Under the pieces are notes generated by a model that did not search any database, had not been told where the DNA came from, and saw nothing but the letters and a program-made list of their open reading frames with translations. A stretch of DNA of 64,000 nucleotides from Burkholderia cenocepacia (GTDB lineage: Bacteria; Pseudomonadota; Gammaproteobacteria; Burkholderiales; Burkholderiaceae), in the NCBI RefSeq assembly GCF_014211915.1, contig NZ_CP060041.1, positions 372,001 through 436,000 of the forward strand, written 5' to 3'. Shown here in pieces: positions 17,496-26,866 of this stretch (position 1 is the first letter of the stretch; each line of letters begins with the position of its first letter). The translations under genes were made by a program, and so were the position numbers.

Positions 17496-19006
17496 GACTG
17501 GCCTCCCGCAATCAACCGGTAAACCTGCTCCTCGGACGCATCGGCGCCGCTCAGCTCCGCGACCTTGCGGCGGTCGCGCAGCACCGCGATCCGATGGCTC
17601 ACGCGCACGACCTCGCCGATCTCCGACGAGATGAACAGGATCGCGAGCCCCTGCGCGCACAGCGCGAGCACCCGCTCCATGATGTCGAACTTCGCGGCGA
17701 CGTCGATGCCGCGCGTCGGCTCGTCGAGAATCAGCAGCTTCGGGTCCGTCGCGAGCCAGCGCGCGAGCAGCACCTTCTGCTGGTTGCCGCCCGACAGCAG
17801 CCCGATCGGCTGCTCCGCGTCGCGCGCCTTGATGCCGAGCCGGGCGATGTACGTGTCGGCGATCTCGCGCTGGCGCGCCCGCCCGATCAGCCGCCACCAG
17901 CCGCGCCGCGCCTGCAGCGCGAGCACGATGTTCTCGCGGATCGACAGCGCGGCGACGATGCCCTCCTTCTTGCGGTCTTCCGGGCAGTACGCGATGCCGC
18001 TGCGCACCGCGTCGTGCGGCGACGCGAGCCGCTTGCGCGCGCCGTCGATCTCGATCGCGCCGGTATCCGGGCGCGCGGCGGCGAACGCCAGTTGCGCGGT
18101 CTCGGTGCGGCCCGAGCCGAGCAGCCCGGCCAGCCCGACGATCTCGCCGGGGCGCACGTCGAGATCGAGCGCGCTCATCATCCCGCGCCGGCCAACCTGC
18201 TGCATCGACAGGAACGGCGCGGTGGTCGCGGTGTCACGCTCGACCGCCGCGGCGCCCGCCTGCAGCGTCTCGGACATGCGCTCGCGGCCGGTCATCTTCG
18301 CGACCAGCACGTCGACCGGCAGGTCCCGCGCGAGGTACTCGCCTTCGCGCTCGCCGTTGCGCATCACGGTGATGCGGTCGGACACCGCATAGGTCTGCTC
18401 GAGAAAATGCGTGACGAACAGGATCGCGATGCCCGACGCCTTCAGCCGGCGCAGCACGTCGAACAGGCGCGCGACCTCGCCGTCGTCGAGGCTGGAGGTC
18501 GGTTCGTCGAGAATCAGTACGCGCGCGTCGACCGACACCGCACGCGCGATCGCGACCATCTGCTGCACCGCGATCGGATACGAATCGAGCGAACGCGTGA
18601 CGTCGAGCGCCAGGTCGAGTTCGGCGAGCGCGTCGCGCGAGCGCGCATGGATCGTCTTCCAGTCGATCGCGCCGCGCCGCATCGGCTGCCGGCCCGCGAA
18701 GATGTTCTCCGCGACCGACAGGTTCGCGCACAGGTTCACTTCCTGGTAGAGCGTCTGGATGCCGGCCACCTCGGCCTCGCGCGGCGCGGCGAAATTCACC
18801 GGCGCGCCGCCGACGCGAATCTCGCCCGCATCGTGCGCATGCACGCCGGTGAGCACGTTGATCAGCGTCGACTTGCCCGCGCCGTTCTGGCCCATCAGCG
18901 CGTGGATTTCACCCGGAAACAGCCGGAAGTCCACGCGCTGCAGCGCGCTGACGCCCGGAAACGACTTGTCGATGCCGATCATCTCGACCACCGGCGGACT
19001 CTGCAT
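17492..19006 (-). CDS. ytfR: Sugar ABC transporter ATPase, two-domain (YtfR-like)
   Basis: A 504-residue ATPase with two ABC domains, as usual for ribose/galactose-type importers. Domain 1 has Walker A GQNGAGKS (residues 39-46), Walker B LILDEPTSS and a degenerate signature (AVQQM instead of LSGGQ). Domain 2 has a changed P-loop (GLLGSGRTE), a canonical LSGGNQQK signature and LILDEPTRGID. The pattern of one catalytically degenerate nucleotide site is normal in this family. It sits between the binding-protein and permease genes and overlaps the latter by 4 bases. Confidence 0.9.
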   Translation of the reverse strand: MQSPPVVEMIGIDKSFPGVSALQRVDFRLFPGEIHALMGQNGAGKSTLINVLTGVHAHDAGEIRVGGAPVNFAAPREAEVAGIQTLYQEVNLCANLSVAENIFAGRQPMRRGAIDWKTIHARSRDALAELDLALDVTRSLDSYPIAVQQMVAIARAVSVDARVLILDEPTSSLDDGEVARLFDVLRRLKASGIAILFVTHFLEQTYAVSDRITVMRNGEREGEYLARDLPVDVLVAKMTGRERMSETLQAGAAAVERDTATTAPFLSMQQVGRRGMMSALDLDVRPGEIVGLAGLLGSGRTETAQLAFAAARPDTGAIEIDGARKRLASPHDAVRSGIAYCPEDRKKEGIVAALSIRENIVLALQARRGWWRLIGRARQREIADTYIARLGIKARDAEQPIGLLSGGNQQKVLLARWLATDPKLLILDEPTRGIDVAAKFDIMERVLALCAQGLAILFISSEIGEVVRVSHRIAVLRDRRKVAELSGADASEEQVYRLIAGGQS

Positions 19007-19066
19007 GCAGCCTCCCTCGAAGCGCCGCCGGACGGCGGCCGCGAGGCCGCCGCCCGGGCGGACAGG

Positions 19067-20029
19067 TCAGTACTTGCGGGTCGGCAGCACCTGCGCCGCG
19101 ACGTTCATCGGGAACACCGTCTCGTTGGTCACGATGCGCTTGGGCAACTGCTTGCCGGCGACGACGTCCTTCACCGCGGTCATCAGCTGCGGGCCGAGCA
19201 GCGGGCTGCATTCGACGTCGACGTTGATCTTGCCGGCGATCATCGCCTGGAAGCCGCCCTTCGTCGCGTCGAACGACACGACGCTCACGTCCTTGCCGGG
19301 CTTGATGCCGGCTTCTTCCATCGCCTGGATCGCGCCGAGCGCCATGTCGTCGTTGTGCGCGTAGACGACGTTGATCTGCTTGCCGTAGGTCTTCGCGAAC
19401 GCTTCCATCACCTGCTTGCCGCCGGCGAGCGTGAAGTCGCCGCTCTGCGACGCGATCACCTTGAATTTCGGATTGTTCTTGATCACCTCGAGCAGGCCCG
19501 CGCGGCGATCGTTGGCCGGCGCGGAGCCGACCGTCCCTTGCAGCTCGACGATGTTGATCGGGCCTGCGTCGTTCTTGTAGCGCTCTTCCAGCCAGTGGCC
19601 GGCGCGCCGCCCTTCCTCGAGGAAGTCGGAGCCGATCATCGTCACGTACAGCGACGGGTCCTTCACGTCGACCCCGCGGTCGGTCAGGATCACCGGGATA
19701 TGCGCGGCCTTCGCTTCGGTCAGCACCGGCTCCCAGCCCGATTCGACGACCGGCGAGAACGCGATCACGTCGACCTTCTGCGCGATGAACGAGCGGATCG
19801 CGCGAATCTGGTTCTCCTGCTTCTGCTGGGCGTCGGAAAACTTCAGGTTGATGCCGGCGTCCTTCGCCGCGCCCTTCACCGATACGGTGTTCGCGGTGCG
19901 CCAGGCGCTTTCCGCGCCGACTTGCGAGAACCCGAGCGTGATCGGCTTTTGCTGCGCGTGCGCGCCGCCTGCCAGCACCGTCGCCGCGGCGACGATCGCG
20001 CCGGCCGCCAGCTTCCTGATGAATGTCAT
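19067..20029 (-). CDS. ytfQ: Sugar ABC transporter periplasmic binding protein (YtfQ-like)
   Basis: A 320-residue periplasmic sugar-binding protein (Peripla_BP_4 fold), first gene of the importer operon. The signal peptide is MTFIRKLAAGAIVAAATVLAGGAHA. The mature protein opens with ITLGFSQVGAESAWRTANT, very like YtfQ, and contains the VYAHNDDMALGAIQAMEEAG hinge segment near residue 220. Order binding protein-ATPase-permease-permease matches ytfQRT-yjfF, supporting a furanose sugar (galactofuranose, arabinofuranose) as ligand, though this is by analogy. Confidence 0.88.
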   Translation of the reverse strand: MTFIRKLAAGAIVAAATVLAGGAHAQQKPITLGFSQVGAESAWRTANTVSVKGAAKDAGINLKFSDAQQKQENQIRAIRSFIAQKVDVIAFSPVVESGWEPVLTEAKAAHIPVILTDRGVDVKDPSLYVTMIGSDFLEEGRRAGHWLEERYKNDAGPINIVELQGTVGSAPANDRRAGLLEVIKNNPKFKVIASQSGDFTLAGGKQVMEAFAKTYGKQINVVYAHNDDMALGAIQAMEEAGIKPGKDVSVVSFDATKGGFQAMIAGKINVDVECSPLLGPQLMTAVKDVVAGKQLPKRIVTNETVFPMNVAAQVLPTRKY

Positions 20030-20175
20030 GGTCCGTCTCCGATGATGTCGTTGTGTGCCGCGGCGCTGTTGTGTTTCTGCGTGGCGCTGGCGCGGATCGG
20101 GCTGCGCCGGCCGGCGTGTGCGGCCGGCGCGGTATACATGCCCCGCATCAGTCTAGAAACAAGTCCGATAACCTT

Positions 20176-20215
20176 CCAATGAAATATTGGATTGGGCCGA
20201 TGCCGAAATCGGCAT
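20176..20215. promoter_or_regulatory. Two palindromes upstream of the sugar importer operon
   Basis: CCAAT-GAAAT-ATTGG (20176-20190) and ATGCCGA-AA-TCGGCAT (20200-20215) lie 150-190 bp upstream of the ytfQ-like start. The second is a perfect 16-bp palindrome of LacI/GntR operator size. No dedicated regulator gene is adjacent. Confidence 0.5.
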
Positions 20216-20310
20216 ACGTATAAACACCTAAGCGCGAGACCCCGCGGGCGCGGCGTCTCGGCGCGCCGGCCGCCTTGAACGGAGGCCGGATATCGACGCA
20301 GACGAAAGCA

Positions 20311-21162
20311 TCAGCGCATCGCGCCCCTGGCGCGCAGTTCACGGCCGACACGTACGATTTCGCGCTCGCCTTCCACCAGCGCGGCGGCGCTCGTATGCAC
20401 CGAGTACGCGCCCAGATGAAGATCGTGCGGATGCGGAATCGCGGTACCGACCACGAAGCGCGCGTCGGTCACGGCCTCGAATTCGATCGGCGCATCGGAC
20501 GCGTCGAACACGACCAGCTCGCCCCGCCCGACCGGGTCCGGCGTGCGCAGGCGGCCGTCCATCACGGCGGCCCAGCCGACCCGGTGGCCCTGCGGCGGCC
20601 GGCAGGTCCAGCGCTCGCCCGCCGCCAACTGCACGACGACGTAGTTGATGCCCGGCGGCGCATCGACCGGGCTCACTGCGTCGCCGTGGCGGCCGAGCAG
20701 CACGCGGGCCGGCCCGTCCGTCGGGATGTCGTCGATCGACAGGTGCTGACTGAACGCCGGCGCCAGCTCGCGCCCCGGCGGCAACGCCACCCACAGCTGG
20801 AACGCCTTGACCGGCGGCACCACGGAACCCGTATGCCAGACGCCGCGCCCCGCGCTCATCCATTCGATGTCGCCGGCCCCCATCGGGCCTTCGTGGCCCG
20901 TCGATTCCACGTAGGTGCCGTGCCCGTCGATCAGGAGCGTCAGCGTGGCGATGCCCGAATGCGGATGCCAGCCGAAGGCCGGTTTGCCGAGCGGCGCCCG
21001 CGTATCGATCAGGTCGAGGAACACGAACGGCTTGATCATCTCGCCGACGTCGGACGGGCTGACCATGCGGACGACCGGCCCGTGCGCGTGGCCGCGCGTG
21101 CGGAACACGACATGACGGCCGGCGGCGATGGTCGAGGGAACGGAATCGAGGGTATTCAACAT
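20311..21162 (-). CDS. Pirin family protein
   Basis: A 283-residue bicupin. The N-terminal cupin holds the metal-binding pattern HPHSGIATLT (His pair), then H and E in YVESTGHEGPMGAGDIEWMSAGRGVWH, the signature of pirins, some of which are quercetin 2,3-dioxygenases. The C-terminal cupin is more divergent. The ATG at 21162 has GGAG 6-7 bases upstream. It lies 34 bp downstream of the azoreductase gene on the same strand, so the two are probably co-transcribed and controlled by the divergent LysR gene. A redox or quinone-related role fits the pair. Confidence 0.87.
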   Translation of the reverse strand: MLNTLDSVPSTIAAGRHVVFRTRGHAHGPVVRMVSPSDVGEMIKPFVFLDLIDTRAPLGKPAFGWHPHSGIATLTLLIDGHGTYVESTGHEGPMGAGDIEWMSAGRGVWHTGSVVPPVKAFQLWVALPPGRELAPAFSQHLSIDDIPTDGPARVLLGRHGDAVSPVDAPPGINYVVVQLAAGERWTCRPPQGHRVGWAAVMDGRLRTPDPVGRGELVVFDASDAPIEFEAVTDARFVVGTAIPHPHDLHLGAYSVHTSAAALVEGEREIVRVGRELRARGAMR

Positions 21163-21196
21163 GGGTTCTCCGGTGGCCGGTATCCGGCGCGTTGCG

Positions 21197-21802
21197 TCAG
21201 GCCGCGAGGGCCGCCGCCGCTTCCTTCGCCGATGCAATGGCGCCCGTGCGCTTGTCCGGCCCCATCGCGACGCCTTCGGCACGAATGAACGTGATGTCGG
21301 TGACGCCGATGAACGCGAATGCGTCTTTCAGATAGGTTTCCTGATGATCGAGCGACGCCACCGGCGACCCTGCGCTGTACACGCCGCCGCGCGACGATGC
21401 GATGACCAGTTTCTTGCCGCCGCACAGGCCTGTCGGCCCGTTCTCGTCGTAGCGGAAGGTCTTGCCGGCCACCAGGATGCGGTCGATCCACGCCTTCAGT
21501 TGCGACGGGATGCCGAAGTTGTACATCGGCGCGCCGACCACCACGATATCCGCGGCGAGGAACGTGTCGAGCGCGTGCTGGCCGGTGTCGACGTCCGCCT
21601 TCAGCGCGTCGTCGACCGGCGCGCCTTGCGCGGCGGCAAGGTGTTCGGCGGCCAGATGGCCGAGCGGCGTGGCGGCGAGGTCGAGGTGCGTGACCGTGAG
21701 GCCGGGATCGCGGGCGCGGAAGCGGGCGACGATTTCCGCCGACAGTTCGCGGCTGACCGAGCCCTGGCCGAGGATGCTCGAATCGATGTGCAGCAGTTTC
21801 AT
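21197..21802 (-). CDS. azoR: FMN-dependent NADH-azoreductase / quinone reductase
   Basis: A 201-residue flavodoxin-like enzyme of the AzoR family. It reduces quinones and azo dyes with NAD(P)H via FMN, protecting from electrophile stress. The phosphate-binding opening [16 protein letters not shown] (residues 3-18), the [19 protein letters not shown] block (~90-108) and the SSRGGVYS loop are canonical, and length is normal. An AAGGAG site precedes the ATG. It is divergent from a LysR regulator with 118 bp between them and followed by pirin, a recurrent azoR-pirin-LysR arrangement in beta-proteobacteria. Confidence 0.92.
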   Translation of the reverse strand: MKLLHIDSSILGQGSVSRELSAEIVARFRARDPGLTVTHLDLAATPLGHLAAEHLAAAQGAPVDDALKADVDTGQHALDTFLAADIVVVGAPMYNFGIPSQLKAWIDRILVAGKTFRYDENGPTGLCGGKKLVIASSRGGVYSAGSPVASLDHQETYLKDAFAFIGVTDITFIRAEGVAMGPDKRTGAIASAKEAAAALAA

Positions 21803-21920
21803 GCAGATTCTCCTTGAGACGGATGGATTTGCCGGTAGCGTGAGACCAGTATGGAGATCGATTCAGCTTTACACTAGATGGATAAACAGGATTTGATTAA
21901 TCCATTTCTGGAGCAATCCC
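21803..21920. promoter_or_regulatory. Divergent control region between azoR and its LysR gene
   Basis: A 118-bp gap with AT-rich centre. It contains the imperfect-centre palindrome GGATT-TGATT-AATCC (21889-21903), which includes a T-N11-A type LysR motif close to the lysR start. LysR proteins usually bind in such divergent gaps to activate the neighbour and repress themselves. Confidence 0.55.
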
Positions 21921-22844
21921 ATGCTCGATCTGAATGATCTCGCGCTGTTCGTCCAGGTCGTCCGCGCCGGCAGCTTTTCGGAGGCCGCACGACGCCTGCG
22001 CATGCCGGCCAATACGCTGAGCCGGCGCATCGACCAGTTCGAAGGGCACATCGGCACGCGCCTGCTGCATCGCTCGACCCGCAAGCTTGCGCCGAGCACC
22101 GAGGGCCTGGCGCTGTTCGAGCGCTACGCGCCGGCACTCGACCGGATCTTCGAGATCGAGCGGCAGCATGCGGACGGGCAGGAACCGTCCGGAACCGTGC
22201 GCGTGGCGGCGATGGCCGGCCTGTTCGAAGTGATCAAGCTGGAATGGCTGGCCGAGTTCTACGCGCGCTATCCGCGAATCAGCATCGACTTCCTGCTCGA
22301 CGACACGCCGTCCGACCTGATCGCCGAGCGCATCGACCTCGCACTGCGCATCGGCATCGAGACCGGCGGCAGCTTCCGCGTGCGCCGGATCGCGCCGGAC
22401 ACGATGATCCTCGCCGCCAGCCCCGCTTATCTCGAACGACGCGGCACGCCGCGCACGCCGCGCGAACTGGCCGACCACGATTGCCTGACGGTGTCGAGCC
22501 GCCAGGGACGCAGCATGTGGCGCCTGCAGGGGCCGCGCGGCACGCAGGAGATTTCGATCGACGGCCGTTTCTCGGTCAACGACATGCGCGTGGTCGTGCA
22601 GGCGTGCCTCGCCGGCCTCGGCATCGCGCTGGTGCCGCAGGTGCTCGCCGCGGCGGCGATCGACGAAGGCAAGCTGGCGCGCGTGCTGCCGGCCTACCAG
22701 CGCTCCGGCGCCGGGCTCGGGCTGCAGCTCGTCTATACGAGCCGCCCGCCGCTGCCGCCCGCGGTCACGGCCGTCGCCGAGTTTCTGCTGGAGAAGCTCG
22801 ACCAACGGATGTCGAGGTGTCCCGAGCCCGCGGCCGGCCGATGA
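21921..22844 (+). CDS. LysR-family transcriptional regulator beside azoR
   Basis: A 307-residue LysR regulator. The N-terminal winged HTH (residues 1-60) has the motif GSFSEAARRLRMPANTLSRRIDQFE. The C-terminal effector-binding domain has the two-lobed periplasmic-binding fold (SGTVRVAAMAGLFEVI..., DLALRIG, CLAGLGIALVPQ). It resembles the CrgA/DsdC-like group often paired with quinone- or electrophile-inducible azoR genes. Divergent orientation and the 118-bp gap support local control of azoR-pirin. Confidence 0.9.
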   Translation: MLDLNDLALFVQVVRAGSFSEAARRLRMPANTLSRRIDQFEGHIGTRLLHRSTRKLAPSTEGLALFERYAPALDRIFEIERQHADGQEPSGTVRVAAMAGLFEVIKLEWLAEFYARYPRISIDFLLDDTPSDLIAERIDLALRIGIETGGSFRVRRIAPDTMILAASPAYLERRGTPRTPRELADHDCLTVSSRQGRSMWRLQGPRGTQEISIDGRFSVNDMRVVVQACLAGLGIALVPQVLAAAAIDEGKLARVLPAYQRSGAGLGLQLVYTSRPPLPPAVTAVAEFLLEKLDQRMSRCPEPAAGR

Positions 22845-23069
22845 CGTTTCGTCGTCGCCGCGAACGGCATTTCCTGGCCGCTCCGCCGTCGCGTCGTACG
22901 GCCCGCCGGCGCACGATTCTTGCTCCCGTTCCGCAACGACCGCTCATGCCGTGCTGCAGGTCGCCGTCCGGGCTCATTACGAACAAGGGAGCAAACACAT
23001 GACCGCAGCCTGCGAGCACGGGTCGCCATCCGTCGCTATCGCCATCGCCGTCAACCGGCACACGAGCGC

Positions 23070-24098
23070 ATGAAGCAGCCCGCTTCGAGCACGGCCGCGG
23101 CGCTGCGCCACGTCGACGACCGCCAGCCCGGCTACACGCGCCGCCGCCTGCGCAACGGCTTCGCGTATTACGCGCAGGACGGCACGCGGATTCGCGATGC
23201 CGCGGAAATCGCCCGCATCGACGCGCTGGCAATTCCACCGGCCTACACCGACGTGTGGATCTGCGCCGACCCGCTCGGCCACTTGCAGGCGACGGGCCGC
23301 GACGCGCGCGGCCGCAAGCAGTATCGCTATCACCCGCAATGGCGGGAAACGCGCGATGCGAACAAGTACGCGCGGATGGCCGCGTTCGCGCGGGCGCTGC
23401 CGCGCATCCGCGCACGCGTCACCCGCGATCTGGCGCTGCCGGGCATGCCGCGCGACAAGGTCGTCGCGACGATCGTCCGCTTGCTCGACACGACGCTCGC
23501 ACGGATCGGCAACGCGGAATACGCGCGCGAGAACGGCTCGTACGGGCTGACGACGCTGCGCAAGCGCCATTTGAAGATCCAGCCCGGCCAGGTGCGGCTG
23601 CGCTTCGCCGGCAAGAGCGGGATCGAACACGACGTGACGGTCGACGACGCGCGGGTCGCGCGGATCGTGCGGCGCTGCGCGGAGCTGCCCGGGCACGAGC
23701 TGTTCCAGTATGTGGACGACGACGGCGTGCGCCATCCGGTCGGGTCGTCCGACGTGAACGACTACCTGCGCGAGGCCGGCGGCGCCGATTTCACCGCGAA
23801 GGATTACCGGACCTGGGCCGGCAGCGTGCACGCGCTCGGGTTGCTGCGGCGCATCGAGCATCGCGGCGTCACGCATGCCCGCAAGCAGATCGTCGAGACC
23901 GTGCGCGCGGTGGCCGAGCTGCTGCGCAACACGCCGGCCGTGTGCCGGCGCTGCTACATCCATCCGGCCGTGCTCGACGCGTTCGAGGCGGGCACGCTCG
24001 CCGCGCTGGCGGTCCGGCGTACGCCGCGCGGCCTGCGCGCGGACGAAGCAGCATTCGTCGCGTTGCTGGCATCCGCGCGCCGGCGCACGGCGAGATGA
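23070..24098 (+). CDS. DNA topoisomerase IB (poxvirus type)
   Basis: A 342-residue type IB topoisomerase of the bacterial/poxviral class, relaxing supercoils through a 3'-phosphotyrosine. The N-terminal beta domain (about 1-90) ends in the DARGRKQYRYHPQWRETRDANKY segment. The catalytic domain carries YGLTTLRKRHLKI (catalytic Arg and Lys), KDYRTWAGSVHALG (Arg) and the nucleophile Tyr in CYIHPAVL (~residue 295). Length is standard. The start is an ATG at 23070 after a poor ribosome site. It stands alone, 225 bp after the LysR gene. Confidence 0.92.
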   Translation: MKQPASSTAAALRHVDDRQPGYTRRRLRNGFAYYAQDGTRIRDAAEIARIDALAIPPAYTDVWICADPLGHLQATGRDARGRKQYRYHPQWRETRDANKYARMAAFARALPRIRARVTRDLALPGMPRDKVVATIVRLLDTTLARIGNAEYARENGSYGLTTLRKRHLKIQPGQVRLRFAGKSGIEHDVTVDDARVARIVRRCAELPGHELFQYVDDDGVRHPVGSSDVNDYLREAGGADFTAKDYRTWAGSVHALGLLRRIEHRGVTHARKQIVETVRAVAELLRNTPAVCRRCYIHPAVLDAFEAGTLAALAVRRTPRGLRADEAAFVALLASARRRTAR

Positions 24099-24377
24099 CC
24101 GCCCACGCCGCGCGCTCGCTTCCCGAGGCCACGCGCGACCGACACCGCTCCCCGCGTGTCGTTTACCACCGGGTTCCGGGCGCATGACCGATAGCCGCTC
24201 CCGCCCGTTTCTCTAAACTGGTTCGCACAACACACCTGCCCGGTGTCGTCCGCCGCGCGCGTCACGCCACCGGCATCGAGGCATCCCCGAGACATCCGCC
24301 TTCGCTGTCCGCCGGCCCGCGTGCCCCCGGCCGCATTCCCGCCGGCGGCGCCGCCAAGGCAACTCCAGGAGAGAACA

Positions 24378-25847
24378 TTGAGCCCGTCGCAAGCGCGCCC
24401 CGCGAAAACCCGGTCTTCGCGCCAGTCCATCAAGCTGGATGACATCACGATCGTCGACCCGGCCGTCCTCAAGCGCGCGGTCGGCGCGATGGCGTTCGGC
24501 AACGCGATGGAATGGTTCGACTTCGGCGTCTACAGCTATATCGCCGTCACGCTCGGCAAGGTGTTCTTCCCGTCCAGCAGCCCGTCCGCGCAGTTGCTGG
24601 CCACCTTCGGCACGTTCGCGGCCGCGTTCCTCGTGCGTCCGCTCGGCGGCATGGTGTTCGGCCCGCTCGGCGATCGCATCGGCCGCCAGCGCGTGCTCGC
24701 CGCCACGATGATCATGATGGCCGTCGGCACCTTCGCGATCGGCCTGATCCCGAGCTATGCGTCGATCGGCATCATGGCCCCGATCCTGCTGCTCGTCGCC
24801 CGCCTCGTGCAGGGCTTCTCGACCGGCGGCGAGTACGGCGGCGCCGCCACCTTCATCGCCGAGTTCGCGACCGACAGGCGTCGCGGCTTCATGGGCAGCT
24901 TCCTCGAGTTCGGCACGCTGATCGGCTATACGCTCGGCGCGGCTACGGTCGCGCTGCTGACGGCCACGCTGTCGCAGGAAACGCTGCTGTCGTGGGGCTG
25001 GCGCGTGCCGTTCTTCATCGCCGGGCCGCTCGGCCTCGTCGGCCTCTACGTACGGCTCAAGCTCGAGGAAACGCCGGCCTTCAAGAAGGAAGCCGAAGCG
25101 CGCGAAGCGGACGAACGCGCGCGGCCGAAACAGCGCTTCGCGACGCTGCTCGTCGAACAGTGGAAGCCGCTGCTGCAATGCGTCGGCCTCGTGCTGATCT
25201 TCAACGTGACCGACTACATGGCGCTGTCGTACCTGCCGAGCTACCTGTCGGCGACGCTGCACGTGCGCGAATCGCACGGGCTCTTCATGGTGCTGCTCGT
25301 GATGGTGCTGATGATGCCGATGACGCTGTACGCCGGGCACCTGTCGGACAAGGTCGGCCGCAAGCCGGTGATGATGGCCGGCTGCGTGGGCCTGCTCGCG
25401 CTCTCGGTGCCGGCGCTGATGCTGATCCGCACCGGCGGCACGCTGCCGATCTTCGGCGGGATGCTGATTTACGGCGTCCTGCTGTCGACGTTCACGGGCG
25501 TGATGCCGTCGGCGCTGCCCGCGCTGTTCCCGACGCGGATTCGCTACGGTGCGCTCGCGATCGGCTTCAACGTGTCGGTGTCGCTGTTCGGCGGCACGAC
25601 GCCGCTCGTCACCGCGTGGCTGGTCGATCGCACCGGCGACCTGATGATGCCCGCCTACTACCTGATGGGTGCGTCGTTCATCGGCATCGTGTCGGTGCTC
25701 GCGCTGCGCGAGACCGCGCGTCAGCCGCTGCCCGGCTCCGGGCCGTGCGTGGCGAGCCGCGCGGAAGCATTGAACCTCGTACGCGGCGATGCCGACGAAG
25801 CGCGCGTGCGCGACCGGAAGTTCACGCCGGTCAGCGAGCGTGCGTGA
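24378..25847 (+). CDS. MFS transporter, metabolite:H+ symporter family (ProP-like)
   Basis: A 489-residue 12-span permease of the MHS family (ProP, KgtP, ShiA). The motif GNAMEWFDFGVYSYIAVTLGKVFFP opens TM1, GPLGDRIGRQRVL is the conserved loop 2-3, FSTGGEYGGAATFIAEF is the TM5 signature, and a second GHLSDKVGRKPVM loop follows at mid-protein. The N-terminus DDITIVDPAVLKRAVGAMAFGN matches ProP. The C-terminus lacks ProP's coiled coil, so osmosensing may differ. The start is taken as TTG at 24378 because AGGAG lies 6 bases before it. Likely substrates are proline/betaine-type zwitterions or an organic acid. Confidence 0.86.
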   Translation: MSPSQARPAKTRSSRQSIKLDDITIVDPAVLKRAVGAMAFGNAMEWFDFGVYSYIAVTLGKVFFPSSSPSAQLLATFGTFAAAFLVRPLGGMVFGPLGDRIGRQRVLAATMIMMAVGTFAIGLIPSYASIGIMAPILLLVARLVQGFSTGGEYGGAATFIAEFATDRRRGFMGSFLEFGTLIGYTLGAATVALLTATLSQETLLSWGWRVPFFIAGPLGLVGLYVRLKLEETPAFKKEAEAREADERARPKQRFATLLVEQWKPLLQCVGLVLIFNVTDYMALSYLPSYLSATLHVRESHGLFMVLLVMVLMMPMTLYAGHLSDKVGRKPVMMAGCVGLLALSVPALMLIRTGGTLPIFGGMLIYGVLLSTFTGVMPSALPALFPTRIRYGALAIGFNVSVSLFGGTTPLVTAWLVDRTGDLMMPAYYLMGASFIGIVSVLALRETARQPLPGSGPCVASRAEALNLVRGDADEARVRDRKFTPVSERA

Positions 25848-25858
25848 CGCAGGTCGAT

Positions 25859-25879
25859 GCGACGCCGCGCGGGCGTCGC
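25859..25879. terminator. GC hairpin between convergent genes
   Basis: An 8-bp perfect stem (GCGACGCC/GGCGTCGC) with a 5-nt loop in the 46-bp gap between the convergent transporter and hydrolase genes. No U-tract is visible, so terminator function is only likely from position. Confidence 0.4.
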
Positions 25880-25893
25880 CGTTCGCGTGACCG

Positions 25894-26718
25894 TCAGTTC
25901 GACGGCAGTTGCTGCGCGTCGAACCAGTCGAGCAGCGTGCGCGTGACGAACGCGGGATTCTCCAGGTTCGAGATATGGCCGGCGTCGGGCACCAGCGCAT
26001 GCGCGCAGCCGATCACGCTCGCCATCTTCACGGTTTCCGACGGCGGCCGCGCCATGTCGCCCGCACCGCACATCAGCAGCGTGTGCGCGGCATCGAGTTC
26101 GGCGAGGGTCGCGAGCGTGTCGGGCCGGCCGAAAATCAGCCGACCGAGCGGCGCGATCGATTGCCGCAACCGGTCGGCGGGCAGGTTCGCGAGCGCATCG
26201 CGAAACGCGGTCGGCACCGGGTCGTCGAGATCGGCGTCCGGCCGGAAGAACAACGGCACGATCGCGTCGAGCAGCGGCGGCGCGATGCGGCCTGCGGCCT
26301 CGATCGCGTCGAGCATCCCGAAGTAGCGGGCGCGCGTCGCATCGGGTTCCGCTTCGAGCGATGCGTCCATGATCACGAGCGAGCGCACGCGCCGCGGCTC
26401 GCGCAACGCGAGCCGGGCGCCCCACATGCCGCCCACGCTGAGCCCGACGATCGCGCACTGGTCGATCTCCAGCGCATCGAGCAGCGCGCCCGCCTGCGTG
26501 GCGAGATCGTCGAGCGTATGCGTGCCGTCCGGCAGCGCGCCCGATTCGCCATGCCCCCACAGGTCCGGCACGATCACGCGATACCGGCGCGACAACGCGT
26601 CGATCTGCGGCGCCCACATCGTCGCGTCCCACAGATAGCTGTGCCCGAGCAGCACCGGAAACCCGGCGCCGCGATCGAGGTAATGCAGGGTACTGCCTTG
26701 AATGCCGTGTACGGGCAT
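25894..26718 (-). CDS. Alpha/beta hydrolase
   Basis: A 274-residue soluble alpha/beta-hydrolase fold enzyme. An oxyanion-hole HSYLWD segment follows strand 3 and the nucleophile elbow is GLSVGG (Ser ~93). A late Asp lies in the DxA/GDMA region and the catalytic His in DAGHISNLENP (~250). The domain resembles 3-oxoadipate enol-lactonase and dienelactone-type esterases, and length is typical. It lies 148 bp downstream of the LysR (ShvR-like) gene on the same strand. Substrate is not predictable; an ester or lactone is expected. Confidence 0.86.
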   Translation of the reverse strand: MPVHGIQGSTLHYLDRGAGFPVLLGHSYLWDATMWAPQIDALSRRYRVIVPDLWGHGESGALPDGTHTLDDLATQAGALLDALEIDQCAIVGLSVGGMWGARLALREPRRVRSLVIMDASLEAEPDATRARYFGMLDAIEAAGRIAPPLLDAIVPLFFRPDADLDDPVPTAFRDALANLPADRLRQSIAPLGRLIFGRPDTLATLAELDAAHTLLMCGAGDMARPPSETVKMASVIGCAHALVPDAGHISNLENPAFVTRTLLDWFDAQQLPSN

Positions 26719-26866
26719 GCTGTCTCCGGGATGTCAGGACTCGGCGGTGGCCCGGAGGCGCGCGCCGCGGTCGGCGGCGTTCTGCAACGAACGCGAAGCG
26801 GCGCATCATCGCACAGGTTGCAGGTGCCGCGCATGACGCCGCGCACGACACATTCGCCGCGCCGCG